Below, one piece after another: positions 34,490 to 44,350 of a stretch of 64,000 nt of DNA (within the stretch, counting starts at the first letter, position 1; each line of letters begins with the position of its first letter). This stretch comes from Eleusine coracana subsp. coracana (taxonomy: Eukaryota > Streptophyta > Magnoliopsida > Poales > Poaceae): positions 37,833,511 to 37,897,510 of the forward strand of contig CM064424.1 in assembly GCA_032690845.1 (NCBI GenBank), read 5' to 3'. Both the position numbers and the translations under genes were made by a program. Under the pieces are notes generated by a model that made no database searches, had not been told where the DNA came from, and worked only from the letters and a program-made list of their open reading frames with translations.

Positions 34490-34522
34490 AAAATTCCGTA
34501 GCAACGCACGGGCTTTTGCTAG
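34490..34522 (+). mobile_element. Helitron 3' terminus
   Basis: CCGTAGCAACGCACGGGC followed by TTTTGCTAG and then T fits the plant Helitron 3' end: a short GC-rich imperfect hairpin a few bases before CTRR, inserted before T. The 5' TC end was not found, so the element's extent is unknown. Confidence 0.6.
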
Positions 34523-35568
34523 TATATATATCGTTGAGCCTCATTTTCGCTCTCAAGTCACAAAAATTACCAGATTTTAATCAAAAAAAGAAGAAAAAAT
34601 TACCCACCAATATCGTTATAAAAAAACTCAACTGAATTACCCCTATATATGATTATAAAATTACCTACCAATATGATTATGAAAAAACTCGACTAAATTA
34701 CCCCTATATATTATAAAACAAAAAAAACCGACTAAATTACTCATATTTATGATTATAAAGTTACCCATCATGTTATTATAAAAATATAGACTAAGATAAC
34801 CATATATATGTTTTGAAAATGAAAAGGTATAAACTCAGGCCGTCGATGACAAATTCGAGCTTGCCATCGATATATAATGTCTAAATTGATCTTGGTCATC
34901 TACATGCAGTTGACCTCGATGATGATAAACATAAAACTATGGTAACCTGTTTCCAATGCAAACTCAGGATTAGAGTCATGATGACATTGATGGGCATGTG
35001 AGTGTTTCTAAATATGTTCAACTAATACCACGTGATACGAAATCAGCATGTATATGTGCTTCTATACATTTTACCATATTTTGCTAGAAAAATATAAAAG
35101 ATGGTCCCAATAACTAAGATAATGATATTGAATACTAATGCATGCATAAGTTATAAAATAAATATAACAAACATAGATATATATTATCTTAATCTTCCAT
35201 ATATTCAAGATAAAAGAAAAACACTCATCCTAATATTGAGTTTTTAATGAAATTATTTAATATTTTATTTGTACAAAGTGAAGCATAACACTAAAAGAAT
35301 TAATATCTTTATTGATTTCTTCAATGGGGGTATCAAAATTAGTCACACATATGCGCGGTTACGTTGACTAGTTGCAATCTTATGACTCTGTTGAACCAAG
35401 CTGATCGTTGAGAATACATGGAAATAATTGTACGTCTCAGTGCAGCATCCAAAAGGAGCTTATATATAAACACTATTTGAACTTAATATTATAGGACCTA
35501 AAATAGTGTTTTAGCATAAATTTGCAGAATGATCTCTAATGACTGATATCAGAGACAGGAGTGAGCCC
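34523..35568. other. AT-rich non-coding sequence with degenerate tandem repeats
   Basis: Between about 34590 and 34800 a unit of roughly 65 bp recurs three to four times with drift. Its landmarks are TTACCCCTATATATGATTAT, ACCAATATNRTTAT and AAAAAACTCRACT. The remainder to 35568 shows nothing recognisable. Confidence 0.5.
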
Positions 35569-36298
35569 CACTACTACAGAAATAACATTTAGTAACGGTG
35601 GTCTAAACACAATAGAGACGTAAAACAAACCCTACAACTTGGACAACTAGCGACGGGTTTTCAAAAGCCGTCACTAGTACTAAAACCCGTCTCTATTACT
35701 TGAAGCTATAGAGACATATTTTTTTATACACATCGCTAAATCATTTGCTACATACGGCTTTCTATATACATAACCGTCACTATAGTATCCTTTGACTAAA
35801 TAACAGTGATGCATTTCTAGAAACACATCACTATAAGTCGCGTCACTAAGAGCATCTCCAATCATTATCTAATGAGGTTGCTAAACCAAATTTAGGAAGT
35901 AATTAAAAAAACAAACGTCCAACCATTCTCTAAATAAGGTCTCTAAACATAACAACTCCCAAAACAAGGTCTATGACTCTTTATACTTAGCAACTCATTT
36001 GGAACTCCCTAAAGGCAGATTTTTATGTTTTTTTATTTCCAACACATTATCGTGCCACATGTGATATGATTTTAAATTTTAGGAAAAAAATTATTGGAAG
36101 TTGTTGGAAGATGTGACTTTTTTTTACTCCTAATAAATTTAAAAACCTTCTAAATCTTGTATTTAGGGAGTAATTTTTTGTATAATGATTGGAGATGCTC
36201 TAAAGTCTGATTTTGTGGTAGTGCCCATCACTATGGTTTTGAGTCGTCTCTGATGAGGTTAAATGGTCGTCTCTCCGATATTCACTTCTGTGGTTATG
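35569..36298. mobile_element. CACTA-like MITE, interrupted
   Basis: Starts CACTACTACAGAA. The right end in reverse complement reads CATAACCACAGAA, a plausible but diverged CACTA inverted repeat. Short inverted motifs (CGTCTCT, GAGACG, CGTCACTA) recur inside. No clean 3-bp target duplication. It is split by the Tourist-like element at 35850-36200. Confidence 0.5.
35850..36200. mobile_element. Tourist-like (PIF/Harbinger) MITE
   Basis: Terminal repeats GAGCATCTCCAATCATT and AATGATTGGAGATGCTC are perfect, with TAA on both sides (35847-35849 and 36201-36203). 351 bp, AT-rich, non-coding, nested in the CACTA-like MITE. Confidence 0.9.
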
Positions 36299-36822
36299 TA
36301 ATATAAAATATTGTTATTTAGTATAGTTAGGGTCCTCCAATAACACGAAGCATGAAGAGAGGCGACGGAGAGACGGAATCACTCGCGAACGGCATCACCG
36401 ACGCTCATTTTCCCGCGCTGGGTGAGTCGTTCCCGCCGCTTTTCCGCTCGGTGAGTTTGGGAGAGCAGAACAAGGGAAGCTGTGAAGATAAAGGACTGAG
36501 AGATCCACGTGCGAGAGCCAACGATGAGGGATGAGCTCGTCCGCCAGATTTTTGAGGATAGACTCATCCCGCATCTGGCAAAAATATTCTCTATCCCCTG
36601 TCTCCCAAGCAAACACCACAAAAAGTGGGATATCCCTATCCTATCCCTCTTCATCCCTCTTCATCCACTCAACCAAACACATCCTAAAGGTTTGCTCGCT
36701 CCGTATGTGCACATGAAAGTTCCTGATAACCGGGGTTTCTTGGCTTGTAAGAAGTAAGAGATTAAAATTTTGAATGAACTGGATAAAAAACATGCTGTAT
36801 AACATGAGAAAATTATTTTTCA
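36299..36822. other. unassigned, with a truncated MITE end
   Basis: CAACCAAACACATCCTAAAG near 36670-36690 resembles the end of a TGTTTGG-type MITE without a visible partner. The open frames here have no recognised product. Confidence 0.3.
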
Positions 36823-36937
36823 TAATGCTTGATCTGGAAGCTAAAACCAGCCCTGTGCTATATATATCATAGACGTAAATATAGATTTTTATGACATAAA
36901 CATAAGACGAACACAGGGAACCCGCATCTTATCTGAT
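36823..36937 (-). other. 3' UTR and downstream region of phytocyanin gene 1
   Basis: ATGCTTGAT, GAAG and CCAGCCCTGTGC occur in the same order in gene 2 (near 40857-40897), and a CCCTGTGC block lies at the same place in gene 3 (near 60550). This shared block supports a common transcribed 3' end. Confidence 0.5.
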
Positions 36938-37462
36938 CTATCTTGCGGTGACAGCGATCTTCATGCCCCTCTGGCAGTCGCCTGGCATGCAGGAGATGAA
37001 GTAGGACATGCCGCGGTTTAGGATGACGTGGTCATCACCGGAGCTCCACACGGTGGCCTTGCCGGACAGCTCGCACATTTCGTATTGTTGCAGGCCCACC
37101 TGAACCACGTTATGCATGCCCGGCTTGTAATGGAACACTGCACCGACAGAAGCATACATCTTGTATGTGTTAGGTCACAGTCTCACAGAAGACGGAGAGC
37201 GTCATGGACCTTTGCTTCACCATCGGAGGTGGAGCCAGGTTCAGGAAGAGGACTTACGGAGCACATCACCAGCCTCGAACGGCTTGTAGTTCGGCCATCT
37301 AAAGACACCAAAGGTCCAGCCGGCGCTATCACCGACGGGCCACACCCTTGAGATCCCACCCGCCATACAGACGCCACTGCCTTCTTCTTTGCGTTGTGGG
37401 AACACCATTATAGAAAGGAATACTACCAGGATTTTTATGGCCCTGCTGCTTCTCCTAGCCAT
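36938..37462 (-). CDS. plantacyanin-like phytocyanin 1 (copper ligands altered)
   Basis: Two exons on the minus strand, 37462-37258 and 37137-36938, with GT-AG intron 37257-37138 (120 bp, phase 1), give 134 residues. A basic start (MARRSSRAIK) and hydrophobic core (ILVVFLSIMVF) form a secretion signal. The cupredoxin fold follows: RVWPVGDSAGWTFGV, GDVL, FHYKPGMHNVV, then a Cys, WSSGDD and a C-terminal SYFISCMPGDCQRGMKIAV. Plantacyanins are small extracellular type-1 copper proteins with ligands His39, Cys79, His84 and Met89 (cucumber basic protein). Here His39 and Met89 remain and both disulfide cysteines are present. Residue 79 is Ser (Cys is at 80) and 84 is Asp. It may not bind copper normally, as in early-nodulin-like phytocyanins. 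The reading frame is otherwise intact. Confidence 0.88.
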
Positions 37463-37599
37463 TTCTGGGGATGAGGCTACAGGATGATCGAGTCTTTGGG
37501 TGTAGGCAGAGAAGAGAGAAGACGAGAAGAGCGAGGCTTGTAATTGCAATGGATATATCTGTTATTATAGTACTACTAGTAGTAGTACAACATTGGAAG

Positions 37600-37642
37600 G
37601 AGGGAACCTAAATATTAAGAAAAGAGTGGACTTTAAGCCTCA
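37600..37642 (-). promoter_or_regulatory. promoter block of phytocyanin gene 1
   Basis: GGGAACC, an A/T box (TTAATATTTAGG on the minus strand) and AGTGGACTT align with the promoters of genes 2 and 3, about 145 bp upstream of the ATG. The A/T box is a weaker TATA match than in the two paralogs. Confidence 0.5.
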
Positions 37643-38483
37643 ACAATATATGGATATATCTGTTATATCCAGAGTGTATCTCATGGTCTGAAATTAAGTT
37701 GTTTGCAGCGTCAATGTCCATCTCTAATATTATCCTCGTCATCTACAAACTACATATGGATAGAACAGCCTATCTCTAGCAGTCTCATGACATATTTTTT
37801 AAAAATAAATTATTCCAACATAAACCCATAACACCTCATGCCATACAACATAGCTCAATTCATTCCCACCCATAACACCTCATGCCATACACCATAGCTC
37901 AATTCATTCCCACACAAATAACTTCATCCTCATCAGTGTCCACTCACATAGTTCACAAACTTAACGCGTTGAAAGAGCATGACACTATAGAGTACCAATG
38001 GAGCTTGGCTGCATGAGCTCTACCCAACAACATCCTTGACTAGGTCATTAATTATGAATAACTTGGTACGAAAAATTAAACTGTTAGAATATGGGTATAG
38101 GTGAACATGGGGACAAAGGGGATATAGGGCATCGATGTATGTGTGAGGGGGGCACGGGGGAGGGGGGGGGGGACGGAAGAGAAGGATCAAGTATCCCTCC
38201 AATTCCACAATATGGTTGGCATGGAGAACATTTTTAAATGGAAGATGGGAACATGGCTGCAGACAAATACGTTCATGATTTGTAGCTAGTTCAAACACCG
38301 GCAGTTGTTATAGCTTGTGTTGCTGTGCCACATGTAGCGAATATAGATCATGACTACATTGTGAGGAATGGAACATTTTACTTTTGACATTCTTTTTTGA
38401 AATTGTGTATTCAAGAGTGAGTCTAAATTTATAAATTTAACACAACTGCTCGAATTGAAGAAAAAGAAATGGAAAACATAGTT
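37643..38483. other. upstream region of phytocyanin gene 1
   Basis: No gene is recognised. From about 37670 to 37840 it is homologous to 46750-46950 (shared TTTGCWGYGTCAATGTC, AACTACATATGGAT and CACCTCAT), the displaced upstream region of gene 2. The duplicated unit therefore included at least 500 bp of promoter side. Confidence 0.6.
37825..37912. repeat. 44-bp tandem duplication
   Basis: CCCATAACACCTCATGCCAT begins at 37825 and at 37869. The two 44-bp copies are almost identical (CATACAACATAG / CATACACCATAG). The gene 2 counterpart near 46926 has only one copy. Confidence 0.9.
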
Positions 38484-39121
38484 CCAAAAACTGCAATAAC
38501 AAGGTTTCAAGCCATTCCTTTATCTATTGGGTATGTCTATCCCTTCGCCCTATATATGGATAACCAAGGCATAGTCACGCTTGAATGTTTCTTCTTGTAC
38601 TATTGAATCTTGCCCATGAAATTTCAATTGTTTCTTACTATCCATATGCTCCACGCCATTATGATGAAAGTTTCCATGAATAAAAAGATTTGTTAAATTG
38701 CCACTTCAGTCTTTCAAACATGCACTACGGGAGAAAGATCATTTGCTACGGCACTTGGCAAAGGTGGGACCCTCAGCAAAGAGCGCATGGCGGCGAGTCT
38801 CACGGTACAGTAGTCTTTACCGAGTGCCAAAAATTGGGTACTCGGCAAAGCTTTTGCCGAGTGCTGTATGCGCTCTCGGCAAAAAAAAAAAAAGAAGTGC
38901 TCTAATGGGAGGGAAACGGCTGTTGGATAGTTTCCACTCGGCAAAGTTTTGGGCACTCAGCAAAGCAGCGTTTTCCCGTAGTGATGGATTGGGTGGGATT
39001 GCATCTTTTGCAAGTCAGATATGGCTTCAATACTCATTCTACTCCAATCCTCTTCAATATATCCTGCACTAACCAAATACGCCCTCATTTGTCCGTAGTT
39101 CATTGCTTGGTTGTGCAGATC
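38484..39121 (+). repeat. direct duplication copy 1 (about 640 bp)
   Basis: Runs from CCAAAAACTGCAATAACAAG to TTGTGCAGATC and is nearly identical to 39890-40532. It contains a CACTA MITE and the same flanking sequence on both sides of it, so the duplication came after the MITE insertion. Confidence 0.95.
38723..38983. mobile_element. CACTA MITE copy 1
   Basis: Ends CACTACGGGAGAA and TTTTCCCGTAGTG, flanked by ATG on both sides (3-bp duplication as expected for CACTA). The interior has CTCGGCAAAG / CTTTGCCGAG-type subterminal repeats. 261 bp, non-coding. Confidence 0.95.
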
Positions 39122-39889
39122 TAGGCCTGGATGCTGAGCCAGCTCGGCTCAGCTCGGTCCAGCTTGATAGAGAATCGAGCTGGCTTGGCTCGGCTTGAAA
39201 TTCATATGAGCTGGAATGCTAGCTCGACTCGGCTGGGTACGAGCTTGAGCCAGCTCGTTCAGCTCGCGAGCTCGACATGTAATATAACATATAGATTAAT
39301 AAATACAACTTAAATATCTATAATCTTTATAGTTTTGAGGTCTAATACTATAATATTTATATAAGATGATAATTTGATATTTAAAAACTTAAATAAATAA
39401 CTAAGCTACACTAGACTTCAAGTCATCATCACTTGGGAGGGAGATGCTCCAGCAGCGGGTGTCCTACGACGGCAGTGGCTTGACTCTTCGTTTCTCACAT
39501 GGTTCGCTATTCGCCCTAACCTAGACGATTGTAACTTTCAAATACATATGATAGGAATACAATCGATTGTTGTTTGACTTTCATTTTTGAATACATATAA
39601 TAGGAATACGATCGACTGGTGTTTGACTTCCCTATGAGATAGACCCTTAGGTAAAAATTTTATGGACTAATTTATGACTCTTTACTGTAGTTAGTTTAGG
39701 CCTTTGACTTTATAAAGCTTGTATAGCTCGCGAGCCAGCTCACAAGCCAGCTCGAGCTGGCTCATTAAAAAACCAAGCTGAAACATGAGCTCGGCTTGGC
39801 TTAAAGTCCAGCGAGCCAAGCCGAGCCGAGTCGAGCTATAATCGAGCCGAGCGAGCTCGTGAGTTTCGAGCCAATCGTCATATGGATAA
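39122..39889. mobile_element. GAGCTCG-rich element between the two duplicated blocks
   Basis: AGCTCGGCTC / GAGCTGGCT motifs cluster at the left (39127-39280) and their reverse complements at the right (39725-39870), around an AT-rich centre. This gives an overall inverted-repeat structure. Size and end motifs suggest a non-autonomous DNA element. No clear target duplication. Confidence 0.5.
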
Positions 39890-40532
39890 CCAAAAACTGC
39901 AATAACAAGGTTTCAAGCCATTCCTTTATCTATTGGGTATGTCTATCCCTTCGCCCTATATATGGATAACCAAGGCATAGTCACGCTTGAATGTTTCTTC
40001 TTGTACTATTGAATCTTGCCAATTGAAATTTCAATTGTTTCTTACTATCCATATACTCCACGCCATTATGATGAAAGTTTCCATGAATAAAAAGACTTGT
40101 TAAATTGCCACTTCAGTCTTTCAAACATGCACTACGGGAGAAAGATCGTTTGCTGAGTGCCGGGCACTCGGCAAAGGTGGGACCCTCGGCAAAGAGCGCA
40201 TGGCGGCGAGTCTCACGACACAGTAGTCTTTGCCGAGTGCCAAAAATCGGGCACTCGGCAAAGCATTTTCCGAGTGCTGTATGCGCCCTTGGCAAAAAAA
40301 AAAAGAAGTGCTCTAACGGGAGGGAAACGGCTGTTGGATAGTTTCCACTCGGCAAAGTTTTGGGCACTCAGCAAAGCAGCGTTTTCCCGTAGTGATGGAT
40401 TGTGTGGGATTGCATCTTTTGCAAGTCAGATATGGCTTCAATACTCATTCTACTCCAATCCTCTTCAATATATCCTGCACTAACCAAATACGCCCTCATT
40501 TGTCCGTAGTTCATTGCTTGGTTGTGCAGATC
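39890..40532 (+). repeat. direct duplication copy 2 (about 640 bp)
   Basis: Near-identical to 38484-39121. The left junction reads ATATGGATAACC then AAAAACTGC; ATATGGATAACC also occurs inside the block, suggesting a template switch or microhomology join. Confidence 0.95.
40130..40394. mobile_element. CACTA MITE copy 2
   Basis: Same element as 38723-38983, duplicated with its ATG flanks. 265 bp. Its subterminal repeats are slightly better conserved (TGAGTGCCGGGCACTCGG). Confidence 0.95.
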
Positions 40533-40968
40533 CGCGTATATGCTCCCCACGATTGCAAGAGGAATAGAAACATAGCACTCATCCATATATCCATATTAAA
40601 TTTTAAGCTAATGTGTTGATGCATATGATCGTTGATTATTATTTCTCACGATACGAAACTATACAGAATAACAGATATTACAAGACACATGTCAATATCT
40701 AAGATCCGTTGTCTCAAGTTTTTCTGAAGAGGTGTTTTCCCTGCATATATATATAGATGTTCATAAAATTCTAGTAACCTAGGTTGTTTGGGCTGTCACA
40801 AGTTAGAAAAATGGAGGGGATAAAAGAATATATACACAAGAAATACTTGTTTTTGTAATGCTTGATCACGAAGATAAAGCCAACAGCCCTGTGCAATCAT
40901 ACATGCGTACACAGATTAGTTATGATATGAACAAAATGATAACACAGGGAATGTGAATTTTATGTGAT
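40533..40968 (-). other. downstream region of phytocyanin gene 2
   Basis: No gene. ATGCTTGATCACGAAG and CAGCCCTGTGC (40857-40897) match the 3' region of gene 1. Confidence 0.5.
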
Positions 40969-41450
40969 CTATCTTGCAGTTACAGAGATCTTCATGCCCC
41001 TCTCGCAGTCGCCTGGCATGCAGGAGATGAAGAAAGACATGCCACTGGCGAGGGTGACGCGGTCATTACCGGAGCTCCACATGGTAACGTTGCCGGACAG
41101 CTGGCACAAGGCGTACTGTACGCTGCCTACCTGCACCACGTTATGCATACCCGGCTTGTAATGAAACACTGCACGCAACTTGCGTTGGTTAAGTCACGGA
41201 AGAATGAATTGAACGTAACAGGCTCAATCTAGGCAAGTGAAGGGGACTTACCAAGAACGTCACCGGCCATGAAAGGCTTAAAGTTAGGCCATCCCATGAC
41301 ACCGAAAGTCCATCCGGCGCTATCGCCGACTGGCCACACCCTTCCATCCGCCTTGCAGACGCCGCCTCCTTCTTCGTACCGTGCAAACACCAATACAAAA
41401 AGGAAGGCCGCCAGGATCTTATTGGTGCCGGTGCTGCTTCTCCATGCCAT
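40969..41450 (-). CDS. plantacyanin-like phytocyanin 2 (copper ligands altered)
   Basis: Exons 41450-41252 and 41168-40969, intron 41251-41169 (83 bp, GT-AG, phase 1), encode 132 residues. The signal region is MAWRSSTGTNKILAAFLFVL. The mature part keeps RVWPVGDSAGWTFGVMGW, AGDVLVFHYKPGMHNVV, the Cys after QYAL, WSSGND, and SFFISCMPGDCERGMKISV. As in gene 1, the His39 and Met89 positions are kept while 79 is Ser and 84 is Asp, with a Cys moved to 80. The frame and splice sites are intact, so it is probably expressed. Its role cannot be told from sequence; plantacyanins act in the extracellular matrix of reproductive and other tissues. A 4.8-kb retrotransposon lies 326 bp upstream of the ATG. 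Confidence 0.88.
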
Positions 41451-41522
41451 TTCGACGGATCAGAGGAGGGAGTACTAATTTGAGTGCAACCAGAAGAGAG
41501 ACAAGGAGCAGAGCTAGGAGGT

Positions 41523-41600
41523 AGGGAACCAAAATATAGAGAAAGAAGTGGACTTGAACCTAAAGCCTCAGCAGCACTGCCTCACGCCTATTTCAGTTAC
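41523..41600 (-). promoter_or_regulatory. promoter block and TATA box of phytocyanin gene 2
   Basis: On the minus strand TCTATATTTT (41531-41540) is a TATA box about 80 bp before the ATG. GGGAACC, AGTGGACTTGAACC and GCCTCACGCCTATTTCA beside it match gene 3 (61241-61315). Confidence 0.6.
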
Positions 41601-41775
41601 ACTCGAATGCTTGAATGGATATTGCATTTAAGCACAATGATAATGCATTAAGGGTATTTATTTCCCTCCATGTAAGCATATCTCGAGAAGGATATGCTCG
41701 TTAATTACTACTATAATATATGCCACTAACACCCCCCTCCCCCCTTATAAACAAATCTGCATCTTAGGGCAGTTT

Positions 41776-41943
41776 TGTTAGATGAAATAAAACCACGATA
41801 GCCCAAGCCGGGCTAGCCGCTCCATATATATACTCAGAATACACGGGGAGATTACAGAGTTGGTTTAGGATACAACTAGACTCCTAGTCAAACACTAAAC
41901 AACTCGTATACGGCATACAAGCCAGAATACGTTACAACTAACA
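41776..41943 (-). repeat. 3' LTR of the Ale-like element
   Basis: 168 bp. On the minus strand the adjacent tract GATTGAAGGGGTG is the polypurine primer. Confidence 0.95.
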
Positions 41944-41964
41944 CACCCCTTCAATCTCAACATA

Positions 41965-44350
41965 TTAGCCACTAAGAAGATTGAGATTGAACTTGAACTT
42001 CTTGATCAAGTTAGCATTGAGCGGCTTAGTAAGACCATCTGCAACTTGATCAGCTGATGCAATATGACGAATATCCAGTGATCCTTGTTGAACTCTTACT
42101 CTCACAAAATGATAATCAACTTCAATGTGTTTTGTTCGAGCATGGAAAACCGGATTGGCTGAGAGATATGTAGCACCGATATTGTCACACCAAAATATAG
42201 CAGCTTGCGGTTGAGGCAACTTTAATTCTCGAAGCAATGTTTGAATCCAGATTACTTCAGCGGTAGCATTTGCTAAAGATTTGTATTCTGCTTCAGTGCT
42301 TGAATGAGACACGGTAGCTTGTTTCCTTGAACTCCAAGATATAATATTTGGAGCAAGATAGACCAGAAATCCCCGTGTCGATCTCCTATCATCAGGGCAT
42401 CCAGCCCAATCGGCATCAGAAAATGCGCTCACTTGCAAAGACTTGGACGGAGTAATGTGCAAGCCAAGCCGAAGATCTTGATTCAAATATCGGAGAATAT
42501 GTTTTACTGCAGCCCAATGTAACAATGTAGGAGAATTAAGAAATTGACAAACTTTATTTACCGCAAAAGCAATGTCTGGACGTGTCAAGGTAAGATACTG
42601 TAATGCACCAACAATGCTTCTGAACTTCGTTGCATTTTCAGTATCAAGCGGCTCCCCAACATGAGCTGATAACTTGTCTGAAACAGAGATAGGAGTAGAA
42701 ACTGAGGTGCATCCTTTCATACCAACATGTTCAAGTAAATCTGTAGCATATTTTCCTTGAGACAAAATTAAGCCTGATCCATGTCGAGTAACTTCTATAC
42801 CCAGAAAATAATGAAGAAAACCCAAGTCTTTAAGTGCAAAATCAGCCTAAAGATCCCGAAGTAACTTGTCAATAGCACATGAAGTGGAACTAACAACAAT
42901 TATGTCATCGACATAGACAAGTAGATATATAGTGATTCCACCTTTATGATAAAAGAATAAAGAAACATATGCATGAGAAGATTGAAAACCAAGTTGACCA
43001 AGTTTATGACTAAGACGAGAAAACCATGCTCGTGGAGCTTGCTTCAAGCCATACAACGCCTTATCAACCTTGCAAATAGCTGACGGCCACTTTGTATCTT
43101 CATAGCCGGGCGGTTGTCGCATGTAAACATCCTCCTCCAGAATGCCATGTAAGAACGCATTCTTGACATCTAGCTGCCGGATATGCCAGCCTCGAGAAAC
43201 AGCCAAGGAGAGAATTAACCGAATCGTTGCTGCTTTGACCACCGGACTGAAGGTTTCTTCATAATCAATGCCATAGCGTTGTCGAAAACCTGTTGCAACC
43301 AAACGTGCCTTGTAGCGCTCTATGGATCCATCTTGTTTTCTCTTGACTTTGTACACCCATTTAGAATCAATAACATGAACACCTTTCTGTGGAGATACAA
43401 GGTGCCATGTTTTATTGCGGATCAGGGCATCAAATTCCTCATCCATGGCCAGCTTCCACTTATCATCAGCCAAGGCCTCACGTAATGTTGCAGGTTCAGT
43501 TGTGGCAATATTAGCAAAATGAATGTGACCCTTCTTCGTCTCATAACGAGCTGTGCCGTCTGTGAAAACACGTGGCTGACGAAGTCCATGCGATAACCGA
43601 GTACGAGGTCCAATAACAACAGCCGGATCAACATGCTGAATATCGTGTAGCACATAGCCAGGAGACGGAGAAGAGACAGTAGGAGCCACAACAACCGTAG
43701 GCTCAGCAGTAGCACATCCAAGTGTAGCACCTGGGGTGACAGATGTAGTAGCATTATCAGCACCAGATGGTCCTGTTAGTTGAGCACGAGACGAGGACGA
43801 CAATGATCCCGGAGTAACAACGCCTTGGAGCGGAAGTGGACCAGCTACATCATCAGCACCAGAATCATGTTGTGAAGGAGAACCATGCCCGGTTGCGCTG
43901 GCTGCACTCAAGATGTCGCCAGACTCATCCTGATCCTGTGCACCAGAGAACTCAGAAATAATGTCAGCCGGGTTAGTAGGAAAATTATTCATGTCATCAT
44001 GCTCTATTGCATCCCTTGATATAACAACTGGATTGAGAAGAGAAGGAGACAAGAGTGTAATCTCTGCCTGAAGAAGGGCTCCGGCATTTGAATGCATGGT
44101 TGCAAAGGGAAAGACAGACTCATCAAACACAATATCGCGAGAAATATAAACGCGACCTGTAGCAATATCAAGACACTTATAGCCTTTGTGAAGAGTACTA
44201 TAGCCAAGAAAAACACATTGTTTGGAACGAAACTGAAGCTTGTGCTGATTGTAAGGATGGAGATTGGGCCAACAGGCACACCCAAACACCCGAAGAAAAC
44301 AATAATCTGGTTTCTCATCAAAAAAACATTCAAGCGGAGAATGATAATTA
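41965..44350 (-). pseudogene. Ale-like pol, integrase end, RT and RNase H
   Basis: After a frameshift near 44345 the frame 44289-41965 reads the integrase C-terminus (FGCACWPNLHPYN), a Ser-rich linker, RT (WKLAMDEEFDALIRNKTW near 43440; LDVKNAFLHG; ALYGLKQAPRAW; YVDD at 42904-42915) and RNase H (SDADWAGCPDDRRSTRG; ARTKHIEVDYHFVR). The only stop is TAG at 42847-42849, in CTTTAGGCT, consistent with a former CAG. Without this stop and the upstream shift the polyprotein would be intact, in keeping with its youth. Confidence 0.93.
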
